DNA of 64,000 bases from Gari tellinella (GCA_922989275.2 OV277870.1:23518742-23582741); one strand, 5' to 3'; shown: positions 46,001 through 53,945, numbered from the stretch's first letter. Notes: generated by a model from the letters alone, not told the origin. Translations and numbers: made by a program.

Positions 46001-49000
46001 TCGCTTGTTAAGATAATCTGGATGTAACTATGTTACTTTTCGGTCCCCTATCTCCAGTTTGATCGTATGTAACGATATTTTCACCTGTGCAGAGGTGCGA
46101 AGACAAGCCCGGGAAATGTGTGAAAACTATCGCTAACAAGTTTCAAACAAACAATAGTGCGCGTGCACTGCACCATGTAATCAGTCGAATTATGAGCGTA
46201 CTTACCGTTACATGAGAGTTTCCAAGTTTTGTTATCTCATCAAATCTCTTTGATTTTTACATGAATTCATATTTTATATTTGATGAATAAACTTCATCAC
46301 TACACGTTCTGTTTTTGTTTTCATTCAATCGCCCACACGATCGTTCATCCTTATATGTAACGGACCTGTGATATGCCTGTGTATCGATAATATCAGATAA
46401 TTCAACAGGTCTATAAAGGACTTAGAAACATAACAAAAACATTTTGTTTTAAATTGCCTCGTCTTTAACAAACTGGTTCGGTTGTCCAGTCAGTGATTAG
46501 AATTGTTTACACGCATACTTGCAGAAATCGGAACTCCGAAGTAGCACAGTGCGTGTTTCATTAGCCAATGATAATTGGGAAAGTCCGTCATTGCGTCATT
46601 TTACAAAAAAAGAGAGGTTGAAACTGCCCGAGAAGCTACGATTGGCTTACGAAAAGTACTCGCTGGTCTACTCGTCCATTTCCGCCACTCAAAATGTTAC
46701 GGAATAAACCGAGCATAATTTGCCAGGCGTAGTATTGTGTTTATCTGTCCGAAAAACGCTACTCGCATTTTTTGCGAGTTTCTGGAAAAGTCACTTAATT
46801 CTTGCAGTTTTCTTATTCCACTCGCAGTTTGCGAGTATGCGAGCCTATTTTAGAACCCTGTCTGGATTAAACCATGTTCATTTCCGGTTTACTTTCGTTA
46901 TCCAGTATGTATGAACAACTAGAAAGACAGTACGTAAATCATTTGTAAAACGTGAAATACCTGCACAATTAGTTTATTTGTGCCAGTTGAAGCAAAGAGA
47001 TAACAACCATTAAAGTTTATAACAGGTCAGAATAGTATTTTTTTCGTTAGTCTTAAAATGCACAGAACTCTATGTAGTAACCATTGTTTCGGATAGCACA
47101 AAATTTGGATACTGTCGTCAAGACCCACCAGATCGCTTGTAACGATATCCGGATGTAACGATACTTATTCCACGGTCCCCTGAATATCGTTATAAGCGGA
47201 GTTTACTGTATATTGGACATTTTGACGCAAGAAACATATAGATGAATGACAAACAGTATGGACCCTGATCAGACACTGTGTAACGGGATGTCTGATCTGG
47301 GTTCAAGCTGTTTTCAGTGAAGGCGTTAACCCATTACCCCTTAACCCATTAAGCCATACTGATTCATTTTGACTCATTGCGCAATAGCCTCATACTGACT
47401 CATTTTGACACACTTTATTCCACTAGCATGTATTGAGATAAGCATTGATAATTGTTAATTGCTTATGAGTTAATGGGTTAAAATGCCTTTTTACCCCTCT
47501 ATTTATTCCTCCACTGAAGAAAATAGTTCCAATTTATACAGCCAAGAATATGTATCAGAAGAAATATTTTCTATATCCTTGCAGATGGTAGCTTAAAGCA
47601 GGCTGAAAGTAAAGCAGAATGTGCCTTAAGGCACATTCTGCTTTACGTTCAACCTGCTTTAAGTGGTCTCAAAGCTAGAAATAGGCTTAGAGGTAATGGG
47701 TTAATATGTATCACCTCTTACACCAAAAATGCCCAGCAGAAATGTAGCTCTCACCTTTCCTCTTTCTACCTCTTTTGTTGTCATGACAATAACACGACAG
47801 TTTTCTTGCCAGATCATTCTCCAGAAGTCTACTACAGTACTGGCAAGACAGCCTTGGGTGGCTATGTAGCATTTCTTTGGCTCAATGCTCTCATCTTCAG
47901 CCTATGAAAAGAGAACAATGATTTACTGTAGTAATATATGAGGTACAAAGCTCCAGATGGGGGGAGTATTTCGAAAACTAAAATCTTTATTTCTACACTA
48001 AACCCTATGGTGTCACTATTCATTAGAATCGTCTATTTGAGACGATTCTAATGAGTAGTCACACCATAGGCACTTGTGTTGAAATATGTGTTAAAAGTTT
48101 GGATGTAGCATTTCTTTAGCTCAATGCTTTTATCTTCTGCCTGTGAAAATAGAACAATGTTACACTCATAGTAATACAGTGTTCCCTCCACTACAACAGC
48201 CCTCCCAATCACAACTTCCTCCTTACAACGACCCTTGCCGAAATTTGCTAATCAGGACAATTATGTCTTACGCTTTTACTGCTGCAATACCATCTGCTTA
48301 AAATTGTCGTCTACTATTTTCCCCAAAGTCACACATTGGACATTTTGACAGAAGAAATGTAATGACGAGTGACAAACAGCTTGAATCAAGATCAGACCCC
48401 GCGTTATGATTCAAGCTGTTTGCAAATGTAAGCCAATTTCCCTCCCTATAATGACTCTCTCTGAACAAGGCACACAGTTTTTGTTTCCCATTGGATGTCG
48501 TTGTAGAGAAGGAGCGCTGTACATGACACACAAATACTGACAGAAGAACTCTGCAAAAATGGATGTCTTTTCCTTTTCTTTACGAAACGAAGAAGCAAAT
48601 ATAGAAACTAGGGTAGTATGATTTTGCAGTAAGCAGTTAAATCACGAAAACGTTTGCAAACAGCTTTGATCCACAGCATATTACCTCATCAACCTAACAC
48701 AATACGACATGCACCATACCAATTGTTTTCGTGTATCATACAACCATCAAATGAAGTCTCGATGACCATCGCTGATTGGCCTATAGCCGATCTAGTCTGT
48801 TTTAACCCATTTTATGTATGATACACTTTTAGGTGTACCTCTAGACAAACAGTTTTGATCTCAGATCAGGCCCCACATTGTGGGGCCTGATCTGAGATGA
48901 AAACTGTTTGCAGCTAAGTCAATATTCTATCAGACACTGCTAAAATCTTTTGCAAATATTTGAGTTATACCCGCTGCAGACGACATTTTCAAATGGCCGC

Positions 49001-52000
49001 CAAATATTACCTAGCATGCAATGGGTGAAGGAACTTACTGTGACCATGTTGGCATTTATATAATCAGTTCCAAGGACATCAGGATCCCCATCTTTCAGAC
49101 ACACCCGAGTATGGTCAACTGAAAAACAACATCAAAACCATGATAGAATTTCCCTATTTCTGTATCCAGGGCTCCAGATAAGGGGAGTTTTTCAAAAACT
49201 ATAATCTTTATGTCTGCATTAAACCCAATGGTGTCACTACTCATTAAAATCTTCTCTTCGAGCCAATTCTAATGAGTAACTACACCATATGATTTGGTGC
49301 TGAAATGAGTAAGAAAATGTTGGAACTGTTCAGTTTACTCCCTGTGTATCTATTTAAATCCTTTACCCCGTAATCTTATTCCAGTTTTGAATACAGGAAA
49401 CATCTTAAATCAGGTTGAAAGTAAAACAAAATTTGCCATAAGGTGTATTCTGCTTATTTTCTGCCTGCCTTAGGCTACCATCTGCTAGGATAAAGAAAAT
49501 ATTTCTTAAGGTGGTTCGCGGGTCAGCTTATCCCGTGTCAGAATTCTTTAAAACCTTGATTAAATTTAAATATACCATATGGAGAGTGAAAAATTGTTAA
49601 AATAAAAAAAATTACAGTGCCATTTTTTTCTGACAGGACCTTTTGTCGAGAAAAGCTCCTTTTTTAATGAACAGGAATATTTTCTTTATAAAATGATATA
49701 ACTCAATAATTTCTATATATTCAAGTAAACTGTAAAAAGACTATAAGATTTTGTGCAAACAAAAACATTTCATGACATATTTTCTGGAAATATCAATATT
49801 TAAAAAAAGTAAAATTCTGAAAAAGTCACTAAATCTCAAATTACAAAAAATCTAGCTGTTTAACATACACTAATTTTACTCTTATCAGATAGATATAACT
49901 TAATTCTACTTGTCATAAAAATTTAATGAAAATCTACAGTGGAATTTACATTTTATACATGATTTCCAGAAGTTCTGACAAAATGTTAACACAAAACGAG
50001 TAACCTTCCTTGAGTTCAACTGTAAAATGTTGTCAGCTCTAAATAATACCAGAAGTCAAACGTGTAAGATAGATAGATAGATGTAATAAAGGACCATTGA
50101 ATACGGTAGCATGTAGATCTTTCAAGGCAGGTGACTGCTTAATGCAAAACAAAAGTAATGCATAAAAGCTCCTTTAAGATACATCTTTAAGCATTACTTT
50201 TGTCCTGTGTTAAGCTGCCATCTGTCATATAGGCTATAAATCCTTACAAAGTTTAGTTGTCACTTGACAATACTTACATCTGATATTATTCATTATTACG
50301 TGACTAAACATAGCCTGTCCTTTGGTCACTGCGTTATGAATTGACTAGTCAATAAAAATCGGACAATTTATTTAAAAACAAGAGCCCCATGGGGCATATT
50401 TCGCTCACCTGAGAAAATAGCTGAAAAAATGGCGATAATAATTTAGGTCCAGGACTGACCTAGATATGCAACAGATCCGAACAAATTATGTAAAGTATAT
50501 TTAAAAGTGTCACCATACCGAATATAAAAGTTCTGGCCATATTAGTGTCAGAGAAGAAGACGTTTGAAATTTTCTCTATATAACTCTATGTAAAACTGTG
50601 ACCCCAGGGGCGGGGCCAATTTTGACCCCAGATGCATAATTTGAACAAACTTGATAGAGGACCTGTAGGCGATGGTATGTGCAAAATATCTAAGCTCTGG
50701 CCCTTGTAGTTTCAGAAAAGATGATTTTTTAAGTTTTCATTGAAAAAAATCTATTTTGAGCTCCTGTGACCTAGTTATGCAACCGACCAGAACCATTTGA
50801 ACAATTTTGGTATAGGACATCTAGAAGTGTCACCATACCAAATATCAAAGCTCTGGCCATATTAGTTCCAGAGAAGAAGACGTTTGAAAATTTCATTATA
50901 TAACTCTATGTAAAACTGTGACCCCCCGGGCGGGGCCAATTTCGACCCCAGGGGCATAATTTGAACAAACTAAATAGAGGACCTGTAGGCGATGGTATGT
51001 GCAAAATATCTAAGCTCTGGCCCTTGTAGTTTCAGACAAGAAGATTTTTTAAGTTTTCAATGAAAAAAATCTATTTTTAGCTCCTGTGACCTAGTTATGC
51101 AACTGACCAGAACCATTTGAACAATTTTCGTATAGGACATCTAGAAGTGTCACCATGTCAAATATCAATGCTCTGGTCACATTAGTTTCAGAGAAGAAGA
51201 CGTTTGAAAATTTCACTATATAACTCTATGTAAATCTGTGACCCCCGGGGCGGGGCCAATTTTGACCCCAGGGGCATAATTTGAACAAACTTGATAGAGG
51301 ACCTGTAGATGATGCTATATGCCAAATATGTAAGCTCTGGCCCTTCTAGTTTTTGACAAGAAGATTTTTTAAGATTTCCTTATTTTTTCACTTTGGCAAC
51401 CAGAGTTCTGCATTGTTTTTAATTCTTTGAACAAATTTGAAAGAGCTTGACCCAAGGAACATTTCTGTAAAGTTTGGTTGAATTCTGTCAAGCCGTATAG
51501 GAGGAGATGTCATTTGAAGCAATTGTTAACGACGACGCACGACGCACGACTAACGACCAACGACTAATGACGGACGCCGGACACAGGGCCATCCCAATAG
51601 CTCACCTTGAGCCTTTGGCTCAGGTGAGCTAAAAAGATTTGTAGCGAATGGGAATCCAACCTAGAACCTTTAGATTGCTAGTCAATCACCGTACCAACTG
51701 CGCTAACAGAGAGGACACTGAATTGGATCATTCAAACTTATCTTTATGTAAATATTCTACTATAAGCACGTGCCGCAAAGATCAGGTGAAAGTCATCAGC
51801 ATTTCCGGAACTCGAGATGCGGGCCGCCCGCTGTTGAACCACCTTAACTCTTTCCTCCCTAAAACTTTAAGTGGACAATCCCAGTTTCCATTTTAGTCTA
51901 GTCCATTTCTGACTTTTAAGGGTTGTTTTTTTCAATGTTTGGCATTATGACAAACAGCGAAGACCCTGATCAGAGGGCTCCTTTCGGAGCCCTCTGATCT

Positions 52001-52417
52001 GGGTCTTCACTGTTTGCACAGGACAAGTGTACTATTCACAAGTACACTGTTTGAAAATAACGCCTATAAGCGGGACTAGGGATCAAAGGGTTAAAATGCT
52101 TATCTATGGAATAATGAGTTAAGAATCAAAATTACCAACATTGTAATAGATTCCTGTTTCAAATTTTAGAAATGAAACAGTAATGCGTCTCATTTTAGAA
52201 AATGCACATTCTCAACGTTGAAACATGTTTTTTTTTTTTTTTTAAATATTTGTTCCAAATACATAGATGCTAAGCTTGATCTATTTTTAGAAATATAAAT
52301 ACATGTATACAAGTACTCACATGGCAATATGTTCTTGTATCTATTTTTAGCCTTATTTTCTGCCCGCATTCCCTCTTTCCTGCTGTACAAATGCCGCACT
52401 TCTTGCTGTTGCAGATG
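27949..52417 (-). CDS. PTPN11: SHP2/corkscrew-type protein tyrosine phosphatase, 3' nine exons (join)
   Basis: Nine exons on the minus strand: 52417-52321, 49118-49039, 47901-47755, 45599-45432, 44507-44353, 41628-41561, 40723-40572, 35227-35085, 28027-27949. All junctions have AG acceptors and GT donors, the phases agree throughout, and the joined frame is 362 residues plus TAA. In order it shows the SHP2-type LQQQE/LYSRKEG entry, the pTyr loop ([15 protein letters not shown]), the WPD loop ([10 protein letters not shown]), the P-loop [10 protein letters not shown] with catalytic Cys and Arg, the Q-loop (QTEAQY), and a C-tail with EYTNIRY and IYQNIG, at the places of the two regulatory tyrosines of vertebrate SHP2. 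The family acts in receptor tyrosine kinase/Ras-MAPK signalling in the cytoplasm. The two SH2 domains are not encoded in the window; their exons should lie beyond 64000. Invertebrates usually have one such gene, so 'PTPN11-like' does not separate SHP1 from SHP2 orthology. Confidence 0.93.
28073..28266. mobile_element. D-family palindromic MITE
   Basis: TA|CAGTTGAACTTCGATATCTC to GATATCGAAGTTCAACTG; perfect hairpin TTCAAAGTTAAAACGTGGCT. It lies about 45 bases inside the last SHP2-like intron, upstream of its 3' splice site. Confidence 0.75.
28601..29200. mobile_element. P1 half, then inverted P1 interrupted by P3
   Basis: P1 left half 28601-28740, inverted P1 28740-29200 entering at the stem-base TTAA, and an inverted P3 at 28922-29172 inserted at the AAATTAA site of that P1. 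Each junction is a TTAA. Confidence 0.65.
28922..29172 (-). mobile_element. P3-family MITE, inverted
   Basis: TTAACTCTTTGAGCCCTAG to GGGAGGAAAGAATTAA; perfect AGAGGGCTCCAAAAGGAGCC hairpin. Confidence 0.7.
29210..31905. mobile_element. CAGGGCCTCC-ended transposon carrying an HLN element
   Basis: Inverted ends CAGGGCCTCCGCTGG and CCAGGGGAGGCCCTG with TTTTCT on both sides (29204-29209 and 31906-31911). The CAGGG terminus suggests a hAT-like element, though the visible duplication is 6 bp rather than 8. The interior (about 29300-30900) has GGCGACAAAATTTT/GGCGAAA motifs near both ends but no transposase I can recognise. An HLN element occupies 30954-31886 next to the right end. Confidence 0.55.
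30954..31886 (+). mobile_element. HLN element with 147-bp tandem core
   Basis: 5' end has hairpin AGGGCCACTATGGCCCT then ATCGCTCACCTGG. 3' end is GACGGACGGACGACGGAC, AGCTCACC, hairpin GGCACTTCATGCC, GGTGAGCTAAAAA. The core holds about 4.5 copies of a roughly 147-bp repeat (AGTTTTTGACCGGACATGAC) between 31090 and 31760. Subterminal inverted repeats, a 3' hairpin and a ~150-bp tandem core fit nonautonomous Helentron-like elements (DINE/pearl type). Confidence 0.65.
32321..35000. mobile_element. C-family MITE whose interior expanded into a minisatellite
   Basis: Left end TA|CATTGTTCCCTCCCTACAAC, then the 44-bp array, then the normal C interior (TGTTTAAAATTGTTGTCTGC, GGACATTTTGACATGAG) and the hairpin ATCAGACGCCATGTTACGCG at 34920-34985. 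A stray 50-bp insertion splits the start of the hairpin. The right end is not clear. Confidence 0.65.
32336..34732. repeat. 44-bp minisatellite, about 54 copies
   Basis: Unit: CGACTCCCTACTTATAACAA then TGTTTGCCGCTGCTCCCCCA and ACAA (44 bp; 43-bp variants lack one C). Very homogeneous, with variants AAATACTCC, GCTGCTGC and CCCAAACAACG, and higher-order blocks repeated. The open frames in it are by-products of the repeat. It lies in the last SHP2-like intron. Confidence 0.9.
35085..35227 (-). CDS. PTPN11: SHP2-like exon h: C-tail with first tyrosine
   Basis: Acceptor TTTTCAG, donor CCAAA|GTAAGT, phase 0 to 2. Encodes GREYTNIRY (like Tyr542 of human SHP2, in a YxN context) followed by a Pro-rich stretch, [15 protein letters not shown], and a Lys-rich end. 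Confidence 0.92.
35272..35524. mobile_element. P1-family MITE, complete
   Basis: TTAACCCATTACCCCATA to ATGGGGTAATGGGTTAA with perfect stem-loop GCAGAATGCGCCCGAAGGCG. Begins about 45 bases upstream of an SHP2-like exon acceptor. Confidence 0.8.
35748..39616 (+). mobile_element. HLN element, itself split by a CACTGG transposon
   Basis: 5' hairpin AGAGCTGCATGCAGC and ATCGCTCACCTGG. 3' end GACGACGGAAGACTGACGAC, hairpin GGCACTTCGTGCC, GGTGAGCTAAAAA. The core has diverged ~150-190-bp repeats (CCCCACCCACTGG.., AGAAGATTTTTAAAG). The interruption is at 36070-38813. The same subfamily, uninterrupted, is at 62599-63600. Confidence 0.65.
36070..38813 (-). mobile_element. 2.7-kb DNA transposon with CACTGG long inverted repeats and zinc-finger remnants
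   Basis: The first 40 bp (beginning CACTGGTTAGGAACTTGGTT) are perfectly inverted at the other end and similarity extends to about 100 bp. The 5-bp GGTAG flanks it at 36065-36069 and 38814-38818, and an uninterrupted HLN copy confirms the empty site. CACTG-type ends recall the CMC/Chapaev group, but the duplication length does not settle this. On the minus strand a decayed coding segment shows a C2H2 finger ([20 protein letters not shown], then EDKH, about 37700-37790), another [14 protein letters not shown] with an internal stop (about 37900-37980), a CRMC half-finger near 38080, and an acidic start ([20 protein letters not shown], about 38310). No transposase was recognised. Confidence 0.7.
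39692..39866. mobile_element. H-family MITE
   Basis: CAGGGCTCCAGATAAGAG to CTTATCTGGAGCTCTG, flanked by a perfect 7-bp duplication AAAACAC (39685-39691, 39867-39873). The right hairpin arm is deleted. Confidence 0.75.
39877..40143. repeat. H-family MITE, adjacent diverged copy
   Basis: GACTCCAGATAAGAGGGAG to CCTTATCCGGTGCACTG with an inner insertion around 40018-40090. Confidence 0.55.
40265..40497. mobile_element. P4-family MITE
   Basis: CTGTAGAGAAAACG to TTTTCTCCACTG, TA-flanked; perfect hairpin AGTTTGGAGCCAGATCAGAT with GCCGGGTAACCCGGC centre. Confidence 0.7.
40572..40723 (-). CDS. PTPN11: SHP2-like exon g: Q-loop and end of PTP domain
   Basis: Acceptor CTCTCAG, donor CAG|GTTAGT. The first two bases complete Gly. 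Encodes [20 protein letters not shown] then [20 protein letters not shown]. The Gln of QTEAQY is the conserved catalytic-water residue of classical PTPs. Confidence 0.95.
40829..41078. mobile_element. P3-family MITE
   Basis: TTAACTCTTTCCTCCCTAAA to GGACTAGGGTTCAAAGGGTT (final TTAA mutated to TTCA); hairpin AGAGGGCTCCTTAGGAGCCC. Confidence 0.7.
41561..41628 (-). CDS. PTPN11: SHP2-like exon f: rest of the catalytic P-loop
   Basis: The codon AG|T (Ser) spans the previous junction. Encodes [20 protein letters not shown]. The P-loop is split between two exons right after the catalytic Cys codon. Acceptor GACAG, donor TACG|GTTAGT. Confidence 0.95.
41904..42063. mobile_element. P1-family MITE, short form
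   Basis: TTAACCCATAGCCTGTTTCT to CTATAGAGTAGAGTTAA: both sides are the P1 right-hand flank, inverted around a perfect stem-loop GCAGAATGCGCCTGAAGGCA. Its outer arms are therefore symmetric. Confidence 0.6.
42248..44157 (+). mobile_element. HLN element, CTCGCC variant, with ~150-bp tandem core
   Basis: 5' hairpin GTTGTCAGAGACAAC and AAGCTCGCCACCGG. 3' GACGACGCCGACGACGACGC, hairpin TGTACTACGTACA, GGCGAGCTAAAAAA. About 10 direct repeats of 150-170 bp (CCTAAACGCAGATTTCGAAA, AAGTTCAAGGTCAAGGTCAC, GCATGGAAAGGTCTTGTCCA) fill 42280-44040. Confidence 0.65.
44187..44340. repeat. 154-bp near-perfect hairpin next to an SHP2-like splice donor
   Basis: Outer arms AGAATCTGTCACTTGTTGAT and complement are perfect. 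The inner arms run through GAGACAAGCTGATCTCAACC and TTATTAAGCGAGCC/GGCTCGCTTAATAA with only a few mismatches and a 2-base loop. No copy of this palindrome is seen elsewhere in the window. Confidence 0.8.
44353..44507 (-). CDS. PTPN11: SHP2-like exon e: WPD loop and catalytic cysteine
   Basis: Acceptor TTTGTAG, donor TGCAG|GTAGGA. Encodes [19 protein letters not shown] and QAGPVVVHC, the general-acid Asp of the WPD loop and the nucleophilic Cys. Confidence 0.96.
44890..45141 (-). mobile_element. P1-family MITE, inverted, complete
   Basis: TTAACCCTTTACCCCATAGT to GGGGAAATGGGTTAA with stem-loop GCAGAATGTGCCTTAAGGCA. Confidence 0.75.
45243..45310. repeat. GACGCCG-type hairpin cassette
   Basis: GCAAACAGATTGGATCCAGA arm, GACGCCGCGTAACGCGGCGTC centre; nearly perfect. 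It lies about 120 bases downstream of the exon d donor. Confidence 0.75.
45432..45599 (-). CDS. PTPN11: SHP2-like exon d: PTP core after the KVERGK motif
   Basis: 56 codons, phase 0 on both sides; acceptor TTTTCAG, donor AGG|GTCAGT. Encodes [18 protein letters not shown] (compare YWPD of SHP2) and the variable strand region, ending HREGDDGR. Confidence 0.9.
45724..47330. mobile_element. C-family MITE split by a pogo-like element
   Basis: Left part 45724-45879 (CGGTGTTCCCTCCCTACAAG, one minisatellite-type unit), right part from 47209 (TTGGACATTTTGACGCAAG) with a mutated hairpin at about 47250-47315. The pieces join at a TA. Confidence 0.6.
45880..47208. mobile_element. 1.33-kb TA-type element with CAGTAAACTCC ends
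   Basis: Ends CAGTAAACTCCACTTGTAAC and GTTATAAGCGGAGTTTACTG, TA on both sides. Repeated GTAACGATATC motifs lie near both ends (45890-46080 and 47130-47195). Ends of this kind occur in pogo/Tigger elements. No transposase frame survives; the longest open frame (62 codons, 46519) is not recognised. Confidence 0.65.
47326..47704. mobile_element. P1-family MITE with a nested TTAA element
   Basis: TTAACCCATTACCCC, then the nested element 47341-47481, then AATGCCTTTTTACCCC and the usual P1 body with perfect stem-loop to AGAGGTAATGGGTTAA. Confidence 0.7.
47341..47481. mobile_element. Small TTAA-bounded element without a hairpin
   Basis: TTAACCCATTAAGCCATACT to TTATGAGTTAATGGGTTAA: 140 bp, inverted ends, internal repeat CATACTGACTCATTTTGAC. 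Confidence 0.6.
47755..47901 (-). CDS. PTPN11: SHP2-like exon c
   Basis: 49 codons, phase 0 both sides. Encodes [20 protein letters not shown] and [17 protein letters not shown], canonical classical-PTP motifs closest to SHP2. Acceptor CATAG, donor AAG|GTGAGA. Confidence 0.95.
47945..48108. repeat. H-family MITE, diverged
   Basis: AAGCTCCAGATGGGGGGAG onward with hairpin CATTAGAATCGTCTATTTGA. It lies directly upstream of exon c, followed by a 35-bp duplicate of exon-c intron sequence (TAGCATTTCTTTAGCTCAAT near 48105). Confidence 0.55.
48105..48160 (-). repeat. PTPN11: Partial duplicate of the 5' edge of SHP2-like exon c
   Basis: ATGTAGCATTTCTTTAGCTC, AATGCTTTTATCTTCTGCCT, GTGAAAATAGAACAATG is a diverged copy of 47863-47920, which includes the exon c acceptor and its first codons. 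It sits upstream on the gene strand and ends inside the exon, so it is probably a decoy left by local duplication around the H element. Confidence 0.6.
48177..48519. mobile_element. C-family MITE, complete
   Basis: TA|CAGTGTTCCCTCCACTACAA to GTTGTAGAGAAGGAGCGCTG|TA; the hairpin centre is partly deleted (GACCCCGCGTTATGATTCAA). Confidence 0.7.
48845..48911. repeat. Perfect hairpin, CAAACAGTTTTGATC type
   Basis: AAACAGTTTTGATCTCAGATC arms with GGCCCCACATTGTGGGGCC centre. The outer AAACAGTTT matches the other cassettes; the inner part is different. Confidence 0.75.
49039..49118 (-). CDS. PTPN11: SHP2-like exon b
   Basis: The Phe codon T|TT spans the junction with exon a. Encodes [20 protein letters not shown] and NANMVT. 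Acceptor TTTTTCAG, donor ACA|GTAAGT. Confidence 0.94.
49157..49360. repeat. H-family MITE
   Basis: CAGGGCTCCAGATAAGGGGA onward with hairpin CATTAAAATCTTCTCTTCGA; the right end is degraded. Confidence 0.55.
49497..50015. repeat. TTAAGGT-ended repeat, first copy
   Basis: TTAAGGTGGTTCGCGGGTC at the left and GAGTAACCTTCCTTGA at the right. A second, diverged copy is at about 52908-53401. Interior AT-rich, not recognised. Confidence 0.35.
50290..51845 (-). mobile_element. tRNA-like SINE-type repeat split by an HLN element
   Basis: Outer parts 50290-50376 and 51635-51845 match the copy at 53670-53945 (TTGGTCACTGCGTTATGAAT, TATAAGCACGTGCCG). The tRNA-like segment at 51644-51712 (minus) has TAGCGCAGTTGGTACGG and GGTTGGATTCCC as A and B boxes. 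Confidence 0.55.
50377..51634 (+). mobile_element. HLN element with ~300-bp tandem core
   Basis: 5' hairpin GAGCCCCATGGGGC and TTCGCTCACCTGAG. 3' GACGACGCACGACGCACGAC, hairpin TGAGCCTTTGGCTCA, GGTGAGCTAAAAA. Core repeat about 300 bp (GTGACCCC..GGGCGGGGCCAATTT), about 2.5 copies. Confidence 0.65.
51844..52094. mobile_element. P3-family MITE, complete
   Basis: TTAACTCTTTCCTCCCTAAA to GGGACTAGGGATCAAAGGG plus TTAA; perfect AGAGGGCTCCTTTCGGAGCC hairpin. Confidence 0.75.
52321..52417 (-). CDS. PTPN11: SHP2-like exon a: entry to the PTP domain
   Basis: Acceptor CTTTCAG at 52418-52424, donor CCAT|GTGAGT. Encodes [20 protein letters not shown] and [12 protein letters not shown]. In vertebrate SHP2 the preceding exon carries the end of the C-SH2 linker (..WEEFE); I found no match to it between 52430 and 64000. 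Confidence 0.93.
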
Positions 52418-52504
52418 CTGAAAGAAAATAATATTTCACATAAATACCTGTTGATACTGCTCTTTCGAATGATAAAATCAGATCTGGCCGCAGGATTATG
52501 AAGC

Positions 52505-52628
52505 TTTTAAGATGAGTCTGAGATCACTCTCAAGCATTTGATTGGTCAGATTTAGCATTCTGCTAAAATCTGATCAATCAAAGGCTGGAGAATGATCTCA
52601 GACTCATCTCAAATGCTTTATAACCAAG
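52505..52628. repeat. CCAAT-bearing palindromic element
   Basis: GAAGCTTTTAAGATGAGTCT and AGACTCATCTCAAATGC outer arms; inner GATTGGTCAGATTTAGCA and its complement. Confidence 0.6.
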
Positions 52629-52907
52629 GGTCTGGCGCCAAGGTTATAAAACTTAAAATAATCTCAAAACTCAAATTTTGATTACCAGCTCTAGTTTTTT
52701 ACATTACAAGCTTTTACTGATTTTAGACTAGTTACCTGATTTGGATATATTTTTGCACTATAAATACATGTGCAAATACAATTTATACTTAATGTGTTAT
52801 GAGCTGAGAAAAACTTGAGTTTTGAGCAAAGAATTCATAAGCTTTAAGCTAAGATCTGGAAAAACACTTGAAATGCCAGTCATTTCAGAAACTTTCTAGC
52901 TTAAGGT

Positions 52908-53401
52908 ACTTCGCATGTGCGCTTACTTTCCATACAAGGTGTTATGAAACTTTTCATGAAGAATGATAATAGCCTAAGAAACAATGTGTGAAAATGTAGG
53001 CAAAATTTATAGTGTGGTTTGTCTTTAAGGTCTCTTTTTCTGACAAAAACCTTGAATTTTGATGATTTTATTTTTCTCAAAAATAAATAAAGCTAATGAC
53101 TATAAATCTCACCCAATATGTAGTCCACAACATTCATTACAAGAAATGCTAAAATCATTTTGAATAAAGGTTTTCAGAAAGATGTTATCAGCTATTTAAA
53201 TTTTGCAAAATGCTAAAAAATTGATTTACAAAAGACTGACTCATTCAATGTATATTTGTTTCCATTTTATTTAAATATATGGTTGATGAAATAGTTAGTT
53301 TGAAAAAATTAGAAAATATTACAGTCAGGATTTGTTGTAATAACAGATTTTCTTATTAAAATGTGGGATATTTGAAGTTGAGATACAGTTACCTACCTTA
53401 A
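52908..53401. repeat. TTAAGGT-ended repeat, second copy
   Basis: TTAAGGTACTTCGCATGTGC at the left, AGTTACCTACCTTAA at the right, both TTAA-bounded. Interior AT-rich with weak similarity to 49497-50015. Confidence 0.4.
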
Positions 53402-53669
53402 AATTAAAACTCTGTCATTAAAATGCATTATTATTTATTCATGGACTTGCATACAAGGTTAATTATATTGTTTAAACATAATAATAATGGGCAATATCGA
53501 TCTTGAAAAGGTTGAGGTATTGATAAGCTTCAATGTGTAGCTTTATTGTTGATCAAATCGTATACATGTATTCCGATTTTATTGACTTGTAAGTCATAAA
53601 ACTAAAACGTACATGCAAGTGGACATTATAATTGGACCGTATATAACATCACTAATTCTAATCAACTAA

Positions 53670-53945
53670 GACTAAACATAATATGTCCCTTGATCACTGC
53701 GTTATGGATTGACAAGTCAATAAATCGGACACAATATTTGCATCGGATGGGTCTCGAACCTATGACCTTTGAATTGGTAGTCAATCACTCTACTGACTGC
53801 ACTATGAACGATTATACTAAATTGTATCAACATTTCCTTTTATATAAATTTTCTAGTATAAGCACGTGCGGAAAAAGTCTATGTCGTCAAGACGCATATC
53901 CGCTCGCCCGCAAGACCGACTTCCGTATGCGAAAGGCCTTAAAGG
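53670..53945 (-). mobile_element. tRNA-like SINE-type repeat
   Basis: tRNA-like segment on the minus strand at about 53741-53812: A box TAGTGCAGTCAGTAGAG, B box GGTTCGAGACCC. The flanking body is shared with 50290-51845. Not a functional tRNA: the stems do not pair well. Confidence 0.6.
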
